Shown one piece after another: positions 28,271 through 37,311 of a stretch of DNA of 64,000 bases. A program made the translations under genes and the position numbers. The notes under the pieces were generated by a model. That model was not told the origin of the DNA and searched no databases. It worked only from the letters and a program-made list of their open reading frames with translations. This DNA comes from Pseudomonas sp. MF4836 (GTDB taxonomy: Bacteria; Pseudomonadota; Gammaproteobacteria; Pseudomonadales; Pseudomonadaceae), in NCBI RefSeq assembly GCF_002018875.1, contig NZ_MVOL01000003.1:620001-684000 (forward strand), given 5' to 3'. How positions within the stretch are numbered: position 1 is the stretch's first letter; each line of letters begins with the position of its first letter.

Positions 28271-28735
28271 CTAGAACATCGGCCGTGCCGCAGCCAAGGC
28301 CACCAGCACCAGGCCGATAATCAGGTTGCAGCCTACCAGTCGGCGGATCTTGCCCAGGGCCGCAGCGCCTGCCGGCCAGTCCTCGGCCACCACCGCGTTA
28401 CGCAGCTCCGGCAACTGCAACGACTGGATGCGGATAAACAGTGCGGTCATCACCAGGTACAGGCCGATCATCACCTGCACATAACGCGGTGCGGTCTCGA
28501 AGCCGTTGAAGCGCAGTTGGATCAGGCCGACGCCGCTGATCGGCAAAACCGCCACCGCGACCCAGACCCAGACAAAAAAACGCTGAAACACTTCTACCCA
28601 GAGCTTCAGGCGCGTCGGGCCTTCAAGTGCCGCCCCAGCCGCCGGACGCAACACCATCCAGGCGAAAAACATGCCGCCGACCCAGACCAGGGCGGCCAGG
28701 ACATGCAGGGTGTAAGCAAGGGCAAAGGCTGTCAT
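28271..28735 (-). CDS. CopD-family integral membrane protein
   Basis: A 154-residue inner-membrane protein with four helices. The first helix contains HVLAALVWVGGMFF, the CopD/DUF-type signature with a His and a Trp that may bind copper or haem. It is divergently transcribed from dinG. A copper role is a family-based inference. Confidence 0.85.
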   Translation of the reverse strand: MTAFALAYTLHVLAALVWVGGMFFAWMVLRPAAGAALEGPTRLKLWVEVFQRFFVWVWVAVAVLPISGVGLIQLRFNGFETAPRYVQVMIGLYLVMTALFIRIQSLQLPELRNAVVAEDWPAGAAALGKIRRLVGCNLIIGLVLVALAAARPMF

Positions 28736-28796
28736 TCGGGTACTCCGTTCTGCGCGGGATGAATTAGCGGGTTATGATAGCGGCCGATCCGAACCA

Positions 28797-28812
28797 CTGA
28801 AAATTTATCCAG
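28797..28812. promoter_or_regulatory. Possible weak LexA box upstream of dinG
   Basis: CTGAAAATTTATCCAG keeps the CTG-N10-CAG frame and an AT-rich centre, but both inner half-site bases deviate from CTGT/ACAG. It ends 21 bp before the dinG ATG. dinG is SOS-controlled in E. coli; here it is only a candidate. Confidence 0.35.
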
Positions 28813-28833
28813 CGTTTTTCGCGCCCAAAGACC

Positions 28834-30978
28834 ATGATCAGCAACGAACTCAAAACCACGATCCAGGGCGCTTACTCGCGTTTTCTCGAAGCCAAGAGCC
28901 TCAAGCCGCGTTACGGCCAGCGCCTGATGATCGCCGAAGTGGCCAAGGTCCTTGGCGACATCGATACCGATGAAGAAGGTCGGCGCAGTGGCGACCCGGC
29001 CGTAGTGGCCGTGGAAGCCGGCACCGGTACCGGGAAAACCGTGGCCTACAGCCTGGCCGCCATCCCCACCGCCAAGGCCGCCGGCAAGCGCCTGGTGATC
29101 GCCACCGCGACCGTCGCCCTGCAGGAGCAGATCGTCTACAAAGACCTGCCCGACCTGATGCGCAACAGCGGGCTGAATTTCACCTTCTCCCTGGCCAAGG
29201 GCCGCGGGCGCTATATGTGCCTGTCCAAGCTCGACATGCTGCTGCAGGAAGGCCACGCGCAAACCGCCACTGCCCAGCTGTTCGAGGAAGAAGGCTTCAA
29301 GATCGAAGTCGATGAAGCCAGCCAGAAGCTGTTCACCAGCATGATCGAGAAACTCGCCGGCAATAAATGGGACGGCGACCGCGACAGCTGGCCCACCGCC
29401 CTCGAAGATTCAGACTGGGCACGCCTGACCACCGACCACAGCCAGTGCACCAATCGCCATTGCCCGAACTTCGGCCAGTGCGCCTTCTACAAGGCCCGCG
29501 AAGGCATGGGCAAGGTCGACGTGATTGTCACCAACCACGACATGGTCCTGGCCGACCTGGCCCTGGGCGGCGGTGCCGTGCTGCCTGACCCGCGTGACAC
29601 GCTGTATGTGTTCGACGAAGGCCACCACCTGCCGGACAAGGCCATCGGCCACTTCGCCCACTACACCCGCCTGCGTTCCACCGCCGATTGGCTGGAGCAG
29701 ACTGCCAAGAACCTGACCAAGCTGCTGGCCCAGCATCCGCTGCCGGGCGACCTCGGCAAGCTGATCGAGCAGGTGCCGGAGCTGGCGCGGGAGATCAAGA
29801 CCCAGCAGCAGTTCATGTTCACCGCGTGTGAACAACTGGCGGACTTCAAGACCGGTGAAGACATGGAGGGCCGCGAGCGGCCGCGCCATCGGTTTGTCGG
29901 CGGGGTCATTCCCGAGCACATGCGCGAGATGGGCATTGAGCTGAAGAAGGGCTTTTCACGCCTGACCGACCTGTTCACCCGCCTCACCGACCTGCTCAAG
30001 GAAGGCATGGATGGCGAGGTCAATATCGGCATCGCCAGCAACCAGGCCGAAGAATGGTACCCACTGTTCGGCAGCCTGCTGTCCCGGGCCCAGGGCAACT
30101 GGGAGCTGTGGACCGCCTTCACCACCGAAGACCCGGAAGACAACCCGCCCATGGCCCGTTGGCTGACCCTGGCTGAAAGTGGCTCGTTGTTCGATATCGA
30201 AGTCAACGCCAGCCCGATCCTGGCTGCGGAAATGCTCCGACGTAACCTGTGGAACGTGGCCTATGGCGCCTTGGTGACTTCGGCCACCCTGACGGCCCTC
30301 GGCACGTTCGATCGGTTCCGCATGCGCGCCGGCCTGCCGAAAAAAGCTGTGACCGCCGTGGTCCCCAGCCCCTTCCATCACGCCGATGCCGGTGTGCTGC
30401 GGGTCCCGGACCTCAAGGCCGACCCGCGGGACGCGCCGGCCCATACCGCGGCCATCATCCGCGACCTGCCGGAACTGGTGGAAGGCTCGCGCGGCACCCT
30501 GGTGCTGTTCTCCTCGCGCAAGCAGATGCAGGACGTGTTCGACGGCCTGGACCGCGACTGGCGCAAGCAAGTGTTCATTCAGGGCAACCTGTCGAAGCAG
30601 GAAACCCTGAACAAGCACAAGGCGCGGGTCGATGGTGGTGACTCCAGCGTCCTGTTCGGCCTGGCCAGTTTCGCCGAAGGCGTGGACTTGCCCGGGGCCT
30701 ACTGCGAGCACGTGGTGATCGCCAAGATCCCGTTCTCGGTGCCGGATGATCCGGTCGAGGCTGCGCTGGCGGAGTGGATCGAGGCCCGGGGCGGCAATCC
30801 GTTCATGGAAATCTCCGTGCCCGATGCCTCGCTCAAGCTGGTCCAGGCCTGCGGTCGCCTGCTGCGTACCGAGCAGGACCGCGGCACCATCACCCTGTTG
30901 GACCGGCGCCTGGTCACCCAGCGCTACGGCAAGGCTATCCTCAATGCCTTGCCGCCGTTCCGGCGGGAAATTTCTTGA
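28834..30978 (+). CDS. dinG: ATP-dependent DNA helicase DinG (XPD-like, iron-sulfur)
   Basis: A 714-residue superfamily 2 helicase. Walker A is EAGTGTGKT (61-69) and the DEAH-type box DEGHH begins at 261. Four cysteines at 129, 205, 210 and 216 match the spacing of the [4Fe-4S] cluster of E. coli DinG. The helicase unwinds 5' to 3' and resolves R-loops and D-loops when replication meets transcription. The ATG at 28834 begins the conserved N terminus. Confidence 0.96.
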   Translation: MISNELKTTIQGAYSRFLEAKSLKPRYGQRLMIAEVAKVLGDIDTDEEGRRSGDPAVVAVEAGTGTGKTVAYSLAAIPTAKAAGKRLVIATATVALQEQIVYKDLPDLMRNSGLNFTFSLAKGRGRYMCLSKLDMLLQEGHAQTATAQLFEEEGFKIEVDEASQKLFTSMIEKLAGNKWDGDRDSWPTALEDSDWARLTTDHSQCTNRHCPNFGQCAFYKAREGMGKVDVIVTNHDMVLADLALGGGAVLPDPRDTLYVFDEGHHLPDKAIGHFAHYTRLRSTADWLEQTAKNLTKLLAQHPLPGDLGKLIEQVPELAREIKTQQQFMFTACEQLADFKTGEDMEGRERPRHRFVGGVIPEHMREMGIELKKGFSRLTDLFTRLTDLLKEGMDGEVNIGIASNQAEEWYPLFGSLLSRAQGNWELWTAFTTEDPEDNPPMARWLTLAESGSLFDIEVNASPILAAEMLRRNLWNVAYGALVTSATLTALGTFDRFRMRAGLPKKAVTAVVPSPFHHADAGVLRVPDLKADPRDAPAHTAAIIRDLPELVEGSRGTLVLFSSRKQMQDVFDGLDRDWRKQVFIQGNLSKQETLNKHKARVDGGDSSVLFGLASFAEGVDLPGAYCEHVVIAKIPFSVPDDPVEAALAEWIEARGGNPFMEISVPDASLKLVQACGRLLRTEQDRGTITLLDRRLVTQRYGKAILNALPPFRREIS

Positions 30979-31071
30979 GCGCGGTCTGCAGATTGGCTTC
31001 CCGCGCTGTCTATTTCATGTCACCGATTCAACACAGGCCGTTTATCGGTCATTAGGGAGAACCTGGTTCAT

Positions 31072-33501
31072 ATGATTCGCCGTTCGTTGCCCGCCGTATT
31101 GGCTCTGATGTTCGCCGCGCCGCTGCTTGCCGCGCCTGCCGGACAGCAGATGCTGTTCAACTTTGTCCGGCCCGCGGCTGTGGTCCAGGTGACGACACAG
31201 GATGCCGGCCTGCCGCAATCCAATGCAGAGCAAACGGCCGAAGGTGAAGTGCTGCGGCGGGTCACCTTCAACCCGGCGGCGCAGCCGAGCCTGCGCTTGA
31301 GCCCGCAAAGTGGTGCCTGGGACTGGTCGCAATCGGGAATGATGAGCCTGCGCATCCAGAGCGCGATGAACTGGGCCCTGACCCTCTACGTGAAAATCCA
31401 GAGCAATGACGGCAAGACCCTGGTCAGCCGCATCGATCTGCCGGCCGGGCCGGCGCAAACCCTGTTGGTACCGCTGGTGGCCAGCTCGCCGTTGAGCCAG
31501 GGCATGAAGGCCGGGCCGCCGATGCCGACGACCGTGGACGGGCAGCGCATTCTGCTGGCCAGCAGCCAAGGCGAGCTGGATCGCAGTCAGGTGGTGTCGG
31601 TCACCCTGTCGATGGAACAACCCAAGGCCGCCCAGAGCATTCTGCTTGAGCGCTTCGGCGTGCAGGACGGCGAGGGCGTGGTCAAGGCGGTCTACGGTTC
31701 GCTGGTGGATGGCTACGGCCAGTCGATCCGCGCCCGCTGGCCGGAAAAAATCAGCAGCGACGATCAGTTGAAGACCGCGGCGAGCAAGGAACAGCAGCAG
31801 CTCAAGACCTGGCTGGCCGAGCGCGAACGCAGTGCCCTGGACAAGTTCGGCGGCTGGGACAAGGGCGCACCGTTCAAGGCCAGCGGGTTTTTCCGCACCG
31901 AGAAGCGTGACGGGCGCTGGTACCTGGTCACCCCCGAAGGCCATCCGTTTTATTCCCTGGGGGTCAATGCAGTCACTGCCGAGAACAGCCAGACCTATAT
32001 AGCCGGCCGCGAATGGATGTTCCCGGCCCTGCCCAAGCCCGGTGAGCCTCTGGCCGGTTTTTACGGCGAGGGCGATAACCGTGGCGGCAACGGCGCCGAC
32101 CAAGGCCGTGCTTATAACAGTGGCCGCTGGTACGACTTTTACGCGGCCAACTTGCAGCGCACCTACGGCGTGCCTTGCGCAGCCGGCAGCGAAACCCAGC
32201 CCGGTATAGCCGACGCGGCCAAGGCCGATGCCCGGCAGGCGCAACAGACAGCCGCGCCTGCCACTGCGACGACCGCGCCGTGCGCCCCTGAGGCCCTGGA
32301 CACCAAGCGCTGGGTCAGTCACACCCAGGACCGCTTGCAGGCCTGGGGCTTCAACACCGTCGGCAACTGGAGCGCCTCGGCGCTTGAAGACAAAGCGCGG
32401 GTGCCTTACACCTTGCCGCTGTCGATCGTCGGCGACTACGCCAGCATCAGCACCGGCAGCGACTGGTGGGGCGGCATGCCCGACCCGTTCGACCCGCGTT
32501 TTGCCATGGCCACCGAGCGTGCGGTGGCCATCGCTGCCCGCGACCATCGGGATGACCCTTGGTTGATCGGCTACTTTGCCGACAACGAACTGGCCTGGGC
32601 CGGTCCCGGTGATGGCCCCAAAGCCCGCTACGCCCTGGCCTACGGCACCTTGCGCATGACCACCGACGTGCCGGCCAAACGGGCGTTTCTCAAGCAGTTG
32701 CGCGACAAATACCGTAACCAGGCCGGCCTGTCGAAGGCCTGGGGCATTGATCTGCCTGCCTGGGAGCTGATGGAAGACCCGGGTTTCGAGCCGCCACTGC
32801 CGAACCCCGAGCACCCGGAAATCGAAGCCGACTTCAAATACTTCCAGAAGGTGTTTGCCGATACCTACTTCAAGACCATCTCCGATTCGCTGAAGTGGCA
32901 TGCGCCGAACCACTTGCTGCTGGGCGGTCGTTTCGCCATCAGCACCCCGGAGGCCGTGACCTCCTGTGCCCAGTACTGCGACGTATTGAGCTTCAACATG
33001 TATACCCTCAAGCCCCAGGACGGTTATGACTTCGCCCAACTGCGCAGCCTGGACAAGCCGGTACTGATCACCGAATTCAACTTCGGCTCCCGTGACCGTG
33101 GCCCGTTCTGGGGTGGCGTGACCGAATTGGCCCGTGAAGAAGATCGCGCGCCGGCCTATGCCAATTTCCTCAAGCAGGCGATCAGCGAGCCGTCGATTGT
33201 CGGTGTGCACTGGTTCCAGTACCTTGACCAGCCGGTGACCGGTCGCCTGCTGGATGGCGAGAATGGCCACTTCGGCCTGGTGGGCATCACCGATCTGCCG
33301 TTCCAGGGGTTCGTCGACAGCGTGCGCAAGAGCAACCTGCTGACCGTCGATCAGCTGGGCGCCGAGGTCGAAAAGGCCAAGGCTGAAGCCGACAAGGCTG
33401 CGGCTGCCGAAAGCCATGGTGGCGACGGTGGCAAAAAGGCTCATGACAGCAAGGACGGCGGCGCCGGCCGCGCAGGCGGGCATTCCGGCAACGGTCATTG
33501 A
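31072..33501 (+). CDS. Exported clan GH-A glycoside hydrolase (agarase/beta-galactosidase-like)
   Basis: 809 residues with a signal peptide (cleaved near LLAAPA, residue 20-23). An N-terminal beta-sandwich-like region (about 25-260) precedes a TIM-barrel. The clan GH-A catalytic pair is visible: acid/base Glu506 in the FADNE motif and nucleophile Glu668 in LITEFNFGS. This resembles beta-agarase (GH50) or GH42-type enzymes. Residues 370-403, between Cys369 and Cys404, are an Ala/Thr/Gln-rich insertion. The last 45 residues form a Lys/Ala helix followed by a Gly/His/Lys-rich tail. The substrate is unknown. Confidence 0.85.
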   Translation: MIRRSLPAVLALMFAAPLLAAPAGQQMLFNFVRPAAVVQVTTQDAGLPQSNAEQTAEGEVLRRVTFNPAAQPSLRLSPQSGAWDWSQSGMMSLRIQSAMNWALTLYVKIQSNDGKTLVSRIDLPAGPAQTLLVPLVASSPLSQGMKAGPPMPTTVDGQRILLASSQGELDRSQVVSVTLSMEQPKAAQSILLERFGVQDGEGVVKAVYGSLVDGYGQSIRARWPEKISSDDQLKTAASKEQQQLKTWLAERERSALDKFGGWDKGAPFKASGFFRTEKRDGRWYLVTPEGHPFYSLGVNAVTAENSQTYIAGREWMFPALPKPGEPLAGFYGEGDNRGGNGADQGRAYNSGRWYDFYAANLQRTYGVPCAAGSETQPGIADAAKADARQAQQTAAPATATTAPCAPEALDTKRWVSHTQDRLQAWGFNTVGNWSASALEDKARVPYTLPLSIVGDYASISTGSDWWGGMPDPFDPRFAMATERAVAIAARDHRDDPWLIGYFADNELAWAGPGDGPKARYALAYGTLRMTTDVPAKRAFLKQLRDKYRNQAGLSKAWGIDLPAWELMEDPGFEPPLPNPEHPEIEADFKYFQKVFADTYFKTISDSLKWHAPNHLLLGGRFAISTPEAVTSCAQYCDVLSFNMYTLKPQDGYDFAQLRSLDKPVLITEFNFGSRDRGPFWGGVTELAREEDRAPAYANFLKQAISEPSIVGVHWFQYLDQPVTGRLLDGENGHFGLVGITDLPFQGFVDSVRKSNLLTVDQLGAEVEKAKAEADKAAAAESHGGDGGKKAHDSKDGGAGRAGGHSGNGH

Positions 33502-33507
33502 TCACGA

Positions 33508-33534
33508 GGGGGCAGCGTGCAGGCTGCCCCTTTC
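33508..33534 (+). terminator. Terminator of the glycoside hydrolase gene
   Basis: GGGGCAGC / GCTGCCCC stem with a 6-nt loop and a short T3 tail, starting 7 bp after the stop codon. Confidence 0.75.
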
Positions 33535-33678
33535 GTATCCGCTGGGGCATCGGGCAAAACCCTCGGGTGTCTCAGGTTCGCGCGAATTTCATCACCGGCT
33601 GGCATCTGTTCCCAAAACCGCCTGGGGCTGAAACAATGCGTGCCACTTTGTAGAGCATGGGTTCGGGGGGAGTCACGG

Positions 33679-34824
33679 GTGCAGATTCAAGGTCATTACG
33701 AGCTTAAATTCGAGGCCGTGCGTGAAGCCTTCGCGGCCCTCTTTGAAGATTCCCAGGAGCGCGGCGCGGCGCTGTGCATTCAGGTCGGCGGTGAAACCGT
33801 GATCGACCTCTGGGCTGGTACTGCCGACAAAGACGGCGCCGAGGCCTGGCACAGCGACACCATTGCCAACCTGTTCTCCTGCACCAAGACCTTTACCGCA
33901 GTGACCGCGCTGCAACTGGTGGCCGAAGGCAAGCTCAAGCTGGACGCGCCGGTGGCGCAGTACTGGCCGGAATTCGCCGCCACCGGCAAACAAGCCATCA
34001 CCCTGCGACAGTTGCTGTGCCATCAGGCCGGCCTGCCGGCGCTGCGCGAGATGCTCGCGCCAGAGGCGCTGTACGAATGGCAGACCATGGTCGATGCCCT
34101 GGCCGCGGAGCAACCCTGGTGGACGCCGGGTGAAGGCCATGGGTATGCCGCTATCACTTACGGCTGGCTGGTCGGCGAATTGCTGCGTCGAGCCGATGGC
34201 CGGGGGCCGGGGGAGTCGATCGTGGCTCGCGTGGCCAAGCCATTGGGCCTGGATTTTCACGTCGGCCTGGCGGATTCGGAGTTCTACCGGGTGGCGCATA
34301 TTGCCCGGGGCAAGGGCAATGTCGGTGATGCCGCCGCCCAGCGCCTGCTGCAAGTGACCATGCGCGAGCCCACTGCCATGACCACCCGGGCGTTTACCAA
34401 TCCGCCGTCTATCATGACCAGCACCAACAAACCTGAGTGGCGACGCATGCAGCAGCCGGCGGCCAATGGGCATGGCAATGCCCGCAGCCTGGCCGGTTTC
34501 TACAGTGGCCTGCTCGATGGCAGCCTGCTGGAAGCGGACATGCTCGACGAGTTGACCCGTGAGCACAGCATTGGCATGGACAAGACTCTGCTGACCCAGA
34601 CCCGTTTCGGCCTGGGCTGCATGCTGGACCAACCGGATGTGCCGAACGCGACTTTTGGCCTGGGTGCCCGGGCCTTTGGTCATCCGGGGGCGGGCGGTTC
34701 CACCGGTTTTGCTGACCCGGAGCATGATGTGGCCTTCGGTTTTGTGACAAATACCCTGGGGCCTTACGTATTGATGGATCCGCGGGCGCAGAAGCTGGCG
34801 AGGGTTTTGTCGGATTGTCTGTAA
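33679..34824 (+). CDS. Beta-lactamase-fold serine hydrolase (EstB-like esterase)
   Basis: A 381-residue class C beta-lactamase/DD-peptidase-fold protein. The SxxK motif is Ser67-Cys-Thr-Lys70; a Tyr-containing motif (AITYGWLVGE) and a C-terminal HPGAGGS replace the YxN and KTG motifs. Such proteins are usually esterases or unusual peptidases rather than penicillin-destroying enzymes. No signal peptide is seen, so it is cytoplasmic. The GTG at 33679 has a GGGGGAG ribosome-binding site; the longer frame upstream crosses the preceding terminator region. Confidence 0.88.
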   Translation: MQIQGHYELKFEAVREAFAALFEDSQERGAALCIQVGGETVIDLWAGTADKDGAEAWHSDTIANLFSCTKTFTAVTALQLVAEGKLKLDAPVAQYWPEFAATGKQAITLRQLLCHQAGLPALREMLAPEALYEWQTMVDALAAEQPWWTPGEGHGYAAITYGWLVGELLRRADGRGPGESIVARVAKPLGLDFHVGLADSEFYRVAHIARGKGNVGDAAAQRLLQVTMREPTAMTTRAFTNPPSIMTSTNKPEWRRMQQPAANGHGNARSLAGFYSGLLDGSLLEADMLDELTREHSIGMDKTLLTQTRFGLGCMLDQPDVPNATFGLGARAFGHPGAGGSTGFADPEHDVAFGFVTNTLGPYVLMDPRAQKLARVLSDCL

Positions 34825-34872
34825 AAAGGTTGCTGTTAAGAACTTTTTTGCTTAAACATGCTGGAATAGCTG

Positions 34873-34900
34873 CAAGGTGGAACCTTGTGGCTTTTATAAT
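34873..34900 (+). promoter_or_regulatory. Candidate promoter with operator-like repeat upstream of the OmpA/H1-tail gene
   Basis: A perfect -10 TATAAT (34895-34900) lies 64 bp before the ATG. No good -35 is seen. At that place there is a perfect inverted repeat CAAGGT-GGA-ACCTTG (34873-34887), which could be an activator or repressor site. Confidence 0.45.
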
Positions 34901-34963
34901 TTCCAAGCGTCTGTTTACGGGTCGCTCAGACCGTAATTATTTATCTCATTTTGTGGATATCCC

Positions 34964-36223
34964 ATGTCGTCGAACAAGTCTTTAGCCCTGGCCATTTGCC
35001 TCACAGTTACCGGTTGTGCTCAAACGCCGCAAAATGACGCAGAAGGTGGCCATTGGTGGTCGTTCGGTTCCGATAAGGCGACCAACAACAGCGCCGCAGA
35101 GCCTGCACAAAAAGCCCCCGTGGCTGCAGCCCCGGCTCCAGCTCCGGCGGCAAAGCCTGCAGCAGCAGCCCCAGCCGGCAAGGCCACCGCCGCCGCCAAG
35201 CCTGCAGCCCCGGCCGTCAAAGCCGCCGCCGCGCCAGCCCCGGCTGCCAAGCCCGCCGCGATTGTCGCTGTCGAGCCCGCACCGGCCGCCGCCGCAGCTG
35301 CTCCAGCAGCCAAGAGCGAAAGCGGCAACTGGTGGTGGCCGTTTTCCTCCAAGGACGACGCTGGCGACAAGCCGGTAGCCGAAGCCAAGAAAGCTGAACC
35401 GGCACCGGCACCGGCTCCAAGCGTTGCCAAGGCTGACACCGGCAAGAACTGGTGGTGGCCATTTGGCCCGAGCGAGCCAAAGCCGCTGAGCAAGGTCGAT
35501 GTCACTGATATCCCGATGCCTGATCCGAAAATCACCCAAGCCTGGCTGGATGACTACGAGCCTCGCCTGCGTGAAGCGATCAAGGACAGCAAGCTGCAAC
35601 TGGAACGCCGCGAAAACGTACTGGTGGTCACCGCTCTGGTCGACGGTTCGTTCAACCCGGACCGTCCAGCCATGCTGCTGCCGGTGACCCTGGGTCCATT
35701 CACCCGCGTCGCCAAGGCGGTTGAAGGCGACTCCAAGACTGCGGTCCTGGTGCTGGGTCACGCCGATACTGTTGGTGCGACTGCCCTGAACCAGAAAATC
35801 AGCCGTGACCGTGCGCAATCGGTAGCAGCGATCTTCAGCCTCAGCGGCCTGAAACAAGACCGTCTGATGCTGCGCGGCATGGGTTCGGTCATGCCACGTG
35901 CGGCCAATGACAGCCCGCAGGGCCGTGCCTTGAACCGCCGCGTGGAAATCATGCTGACCCAGCGCAGCACCATGCTCGGCCTGCTGAGCAAGTACAACCA
36001 GCCAACCCCTTCGGAAACTGAAATGGTAGCTGTGCAGGACGTGAAGCCAGCTGTGCCGGCCATTGCCTCGAAAAAAGCCGCACCTGCCAAAAAAGCTGCT
36101 CCTGCGAAAAAGGCCGCCACTCCTGCGAAGAAGCCAGCGACCAAGAAAGAACCAGCGAAGAAGGTGGCCCCGACCAAGGCAGCCGCTCCGGCAAAAGCGC
36201 CGGCGACCACCGCACAGAACTGA
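34964..36223 (+). CDS. OmpA-family lipoprotein with WWWPF repeats and histone-H1/AlgP-like tail
   Basis: A 419-residue multidomain lipoprotein. Lipobox VTGC (Cys18) is followed by a long Ala/Pro/Lys-rich linker (45-160) containing Trp-rich units: HWWSFGS at 30-36, NWWWPFSS at 122-129 and NWWWPFGP at 162-169. An OmpA-like domain (about 205-335) keeps GHADTVG (Asp268) and NRRVEI, which bind diaminopimelate. From 369 to the end there are repeated KKAAPA/AKKPAT units like the C terminus of eukaryotic histone H1 and of Pseudomonas AlgP. A basic tail on an envelope protein is unusual. pdxH follows 23 bp later. Confidence 0.85.
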   Translation: MSSNKSLALAICLTVTGCAQTPQNDAEGGHWWSFGSDKATNNSAAEPAQKAPVAAAPAPAPAAKPAAAAPAGKATAAAKPAAPAVKAAAAPAPAAKPAAIVAVEPAPAAAAAAPAAKSESGNWWWPFSSKDDAGDKPVAEAKKAEPAPAPAPSVAKADTGKNWWWPFGPSEPKPLSKVDVTDIPMPDPKITQAWLDDYEPRLREAIKDSKLQLERRENVLVVTALVDGSFNPDRPAMLLPVTLGPFTRVAKAVEGDSKTAVLVLGHADTVGATALNQKISRDRAQSVAAIFSLSGLKQDRLMLRGMGSVMPRAANDSPQGRALNRRVEIMLTQRSTMLGLLSKYNQPTPSETEMVAVQDVKPAVPAIASKKAAPAKKAAPAKKAATPAKKPATKKEPAKKVAPTKAAAPAKAPATTAQN

Positions 36224-36246
36224 TTCTTTAGCGAAAGGAAGCTGCC

Positions 36247-36894
36247 ATGACCCAGGCCCTGGCTGATATGCGCCGCGACTACACGCGTGATGGACTGACC
36301 GAAGCCCAGGCTCCGGCCGAGCCCTTCGCCTTGTTTCACCAGTGGTTCGCAGACGCGGTGAAAACCGAACAGCCACCGGTGGAGGCCAATGCCATGACGC
36401 TGGCGACCGTCGACTCCGATGGCCGCCCGCATTGCCGCATCCTGTTGCTCAAGGGTTTGGATGAGCAGGGTTTTACCTTTTTCACCAACTACCAGAGCGC
36501 CAAGGGTGAGCAGCTTGCGGCTCATCCCTTTGCGGCCATGACCTTCTTCTGGCCGACCCTCGAGCGTCAGGTGCGCATCGAGGGCCGGGTGGTCAAGGTC
36601 AGCCCGCAGGAGTCCGACGATTATTACCAGGTACGTCCACTGGGCAGCCGCCTGGGGGCCTGGGCATCGCCCCAGAGTCGGGTGATCGATGGGCGCGGGG
36701 AGCTGGAGCAATTGCTCAAGGCGACCGAGGCGCGCTTCAGTGACAGTCAGCCCGATTGTCCGGAGCATTGGGGCGGTTACCGCCTGCTGCCCGAGCGTAT
36801 CGAGTTCTGGCAAGGTCGCCCAAGCCGTCTGCACGATCGCCTGAACTATCGTGTACAGGGCGCTGACTGGGTGCGTGAACGCCTGGCACCTTAA
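36247..36894 (+). CDS. pdxH: Pyridoxamine/pyridoxine 5'-phosphate oxidase
   Basis: A 215-residue FMN-dependent oxidase that makes pyridoxal 5'-phosphate. Conserved blocks include [34 protein letters not shown] (FMN phosphate contacts) and the C-terminal [15 protein letters not shown], which contacts the substrate phosphate. Full length and intact. The convergent small gene ends 9 bp downstream. Confidence 0.97.
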   Translation: MTQALADMRRDYTRDGLTEAQAPAEPFALFHQWFADAVKTEQPPVEANAMTLATVDSDGRPHCRILLLKGLDEQGFTFFTNYQSAKGEQLAAHPFAAMTFFWPTLERQVRIEGRVVKVSPQESDDYYQVRPLGSRLGAWASPQSRVIDGRGELEQLLKATEARFSDSQPDCPEHWGGYRLLPERIEFWQGRPSRLHDRLNYRVQGADWVRERLAP

Positions 36895-36903
36895 GGTTTC
36901 AGG

Positions 36904-37140
36904 TCAGGCGCCGGGATAACCGGTCGCGGCGGCTGCCAGCCACTGCGGCAGGTCCCGGCGTTTTACTTTCTGCTGATGGGCATTAGCCAGTTGTTGCAGC
37001 ATGAAGGCTTTTTTCTGCTCATCCGGACCGGCCAGGGAAAGCGCCAGGTCGCGGTCCATCCAGCGTTTGATCCGCACATACAACCACCAGTGGAAGTACA
37101 AGCCGGCGGCGGTGGTGGCAATGATGATGAAGTAATCCAT
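36904..37140 (-). CDS. Small membrane-anchored protein of unknown function
   Basis: A 78-residue protein: an N-terminal hydrophobic helix (about 3-20), then a basic, Gln-rich cytoplasmic helix (LQQLANAHQQKVKRRD) and a short hydrophobic end. I recognise no domain. It probably corresponds to the conserved hypothetical gene next to pdxH in other pseudomonads. Confidence 0.75.
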   Translation of the reverse strand: MDYFIIIATTAAGLYFHWWLYVRIKRWMDRDLALSLAGPDEQKKAFMLQQLANAHQQKVKRRDLPQWLAAAATGYPGA

Positions 37141-37311
37141 GAGAAGTCCTGTACCTGGGATGCGCGTAAATTTTGCCTGAGCTTTTTTGAGCGTTTTGGC
37201 AGTCTGCGTAGTCTGTACTGAGACTGAATGAAAGCAATTTTATCCGGGCGATGCCGTGACAGGTATCAAGCTGCGGAGTTTAATGACGATCTGTCCTTTG
37301 GAGTTGATCCT

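Noticed and set aside
31042..33498. 818-codon open frame antisense to the glycoside hydrolase
   Set aside because: Antisense shadow. The plus-strand frame has a signal peptide and catalytic motifs, while this frame has neither a ribosome-binding site nor domains.
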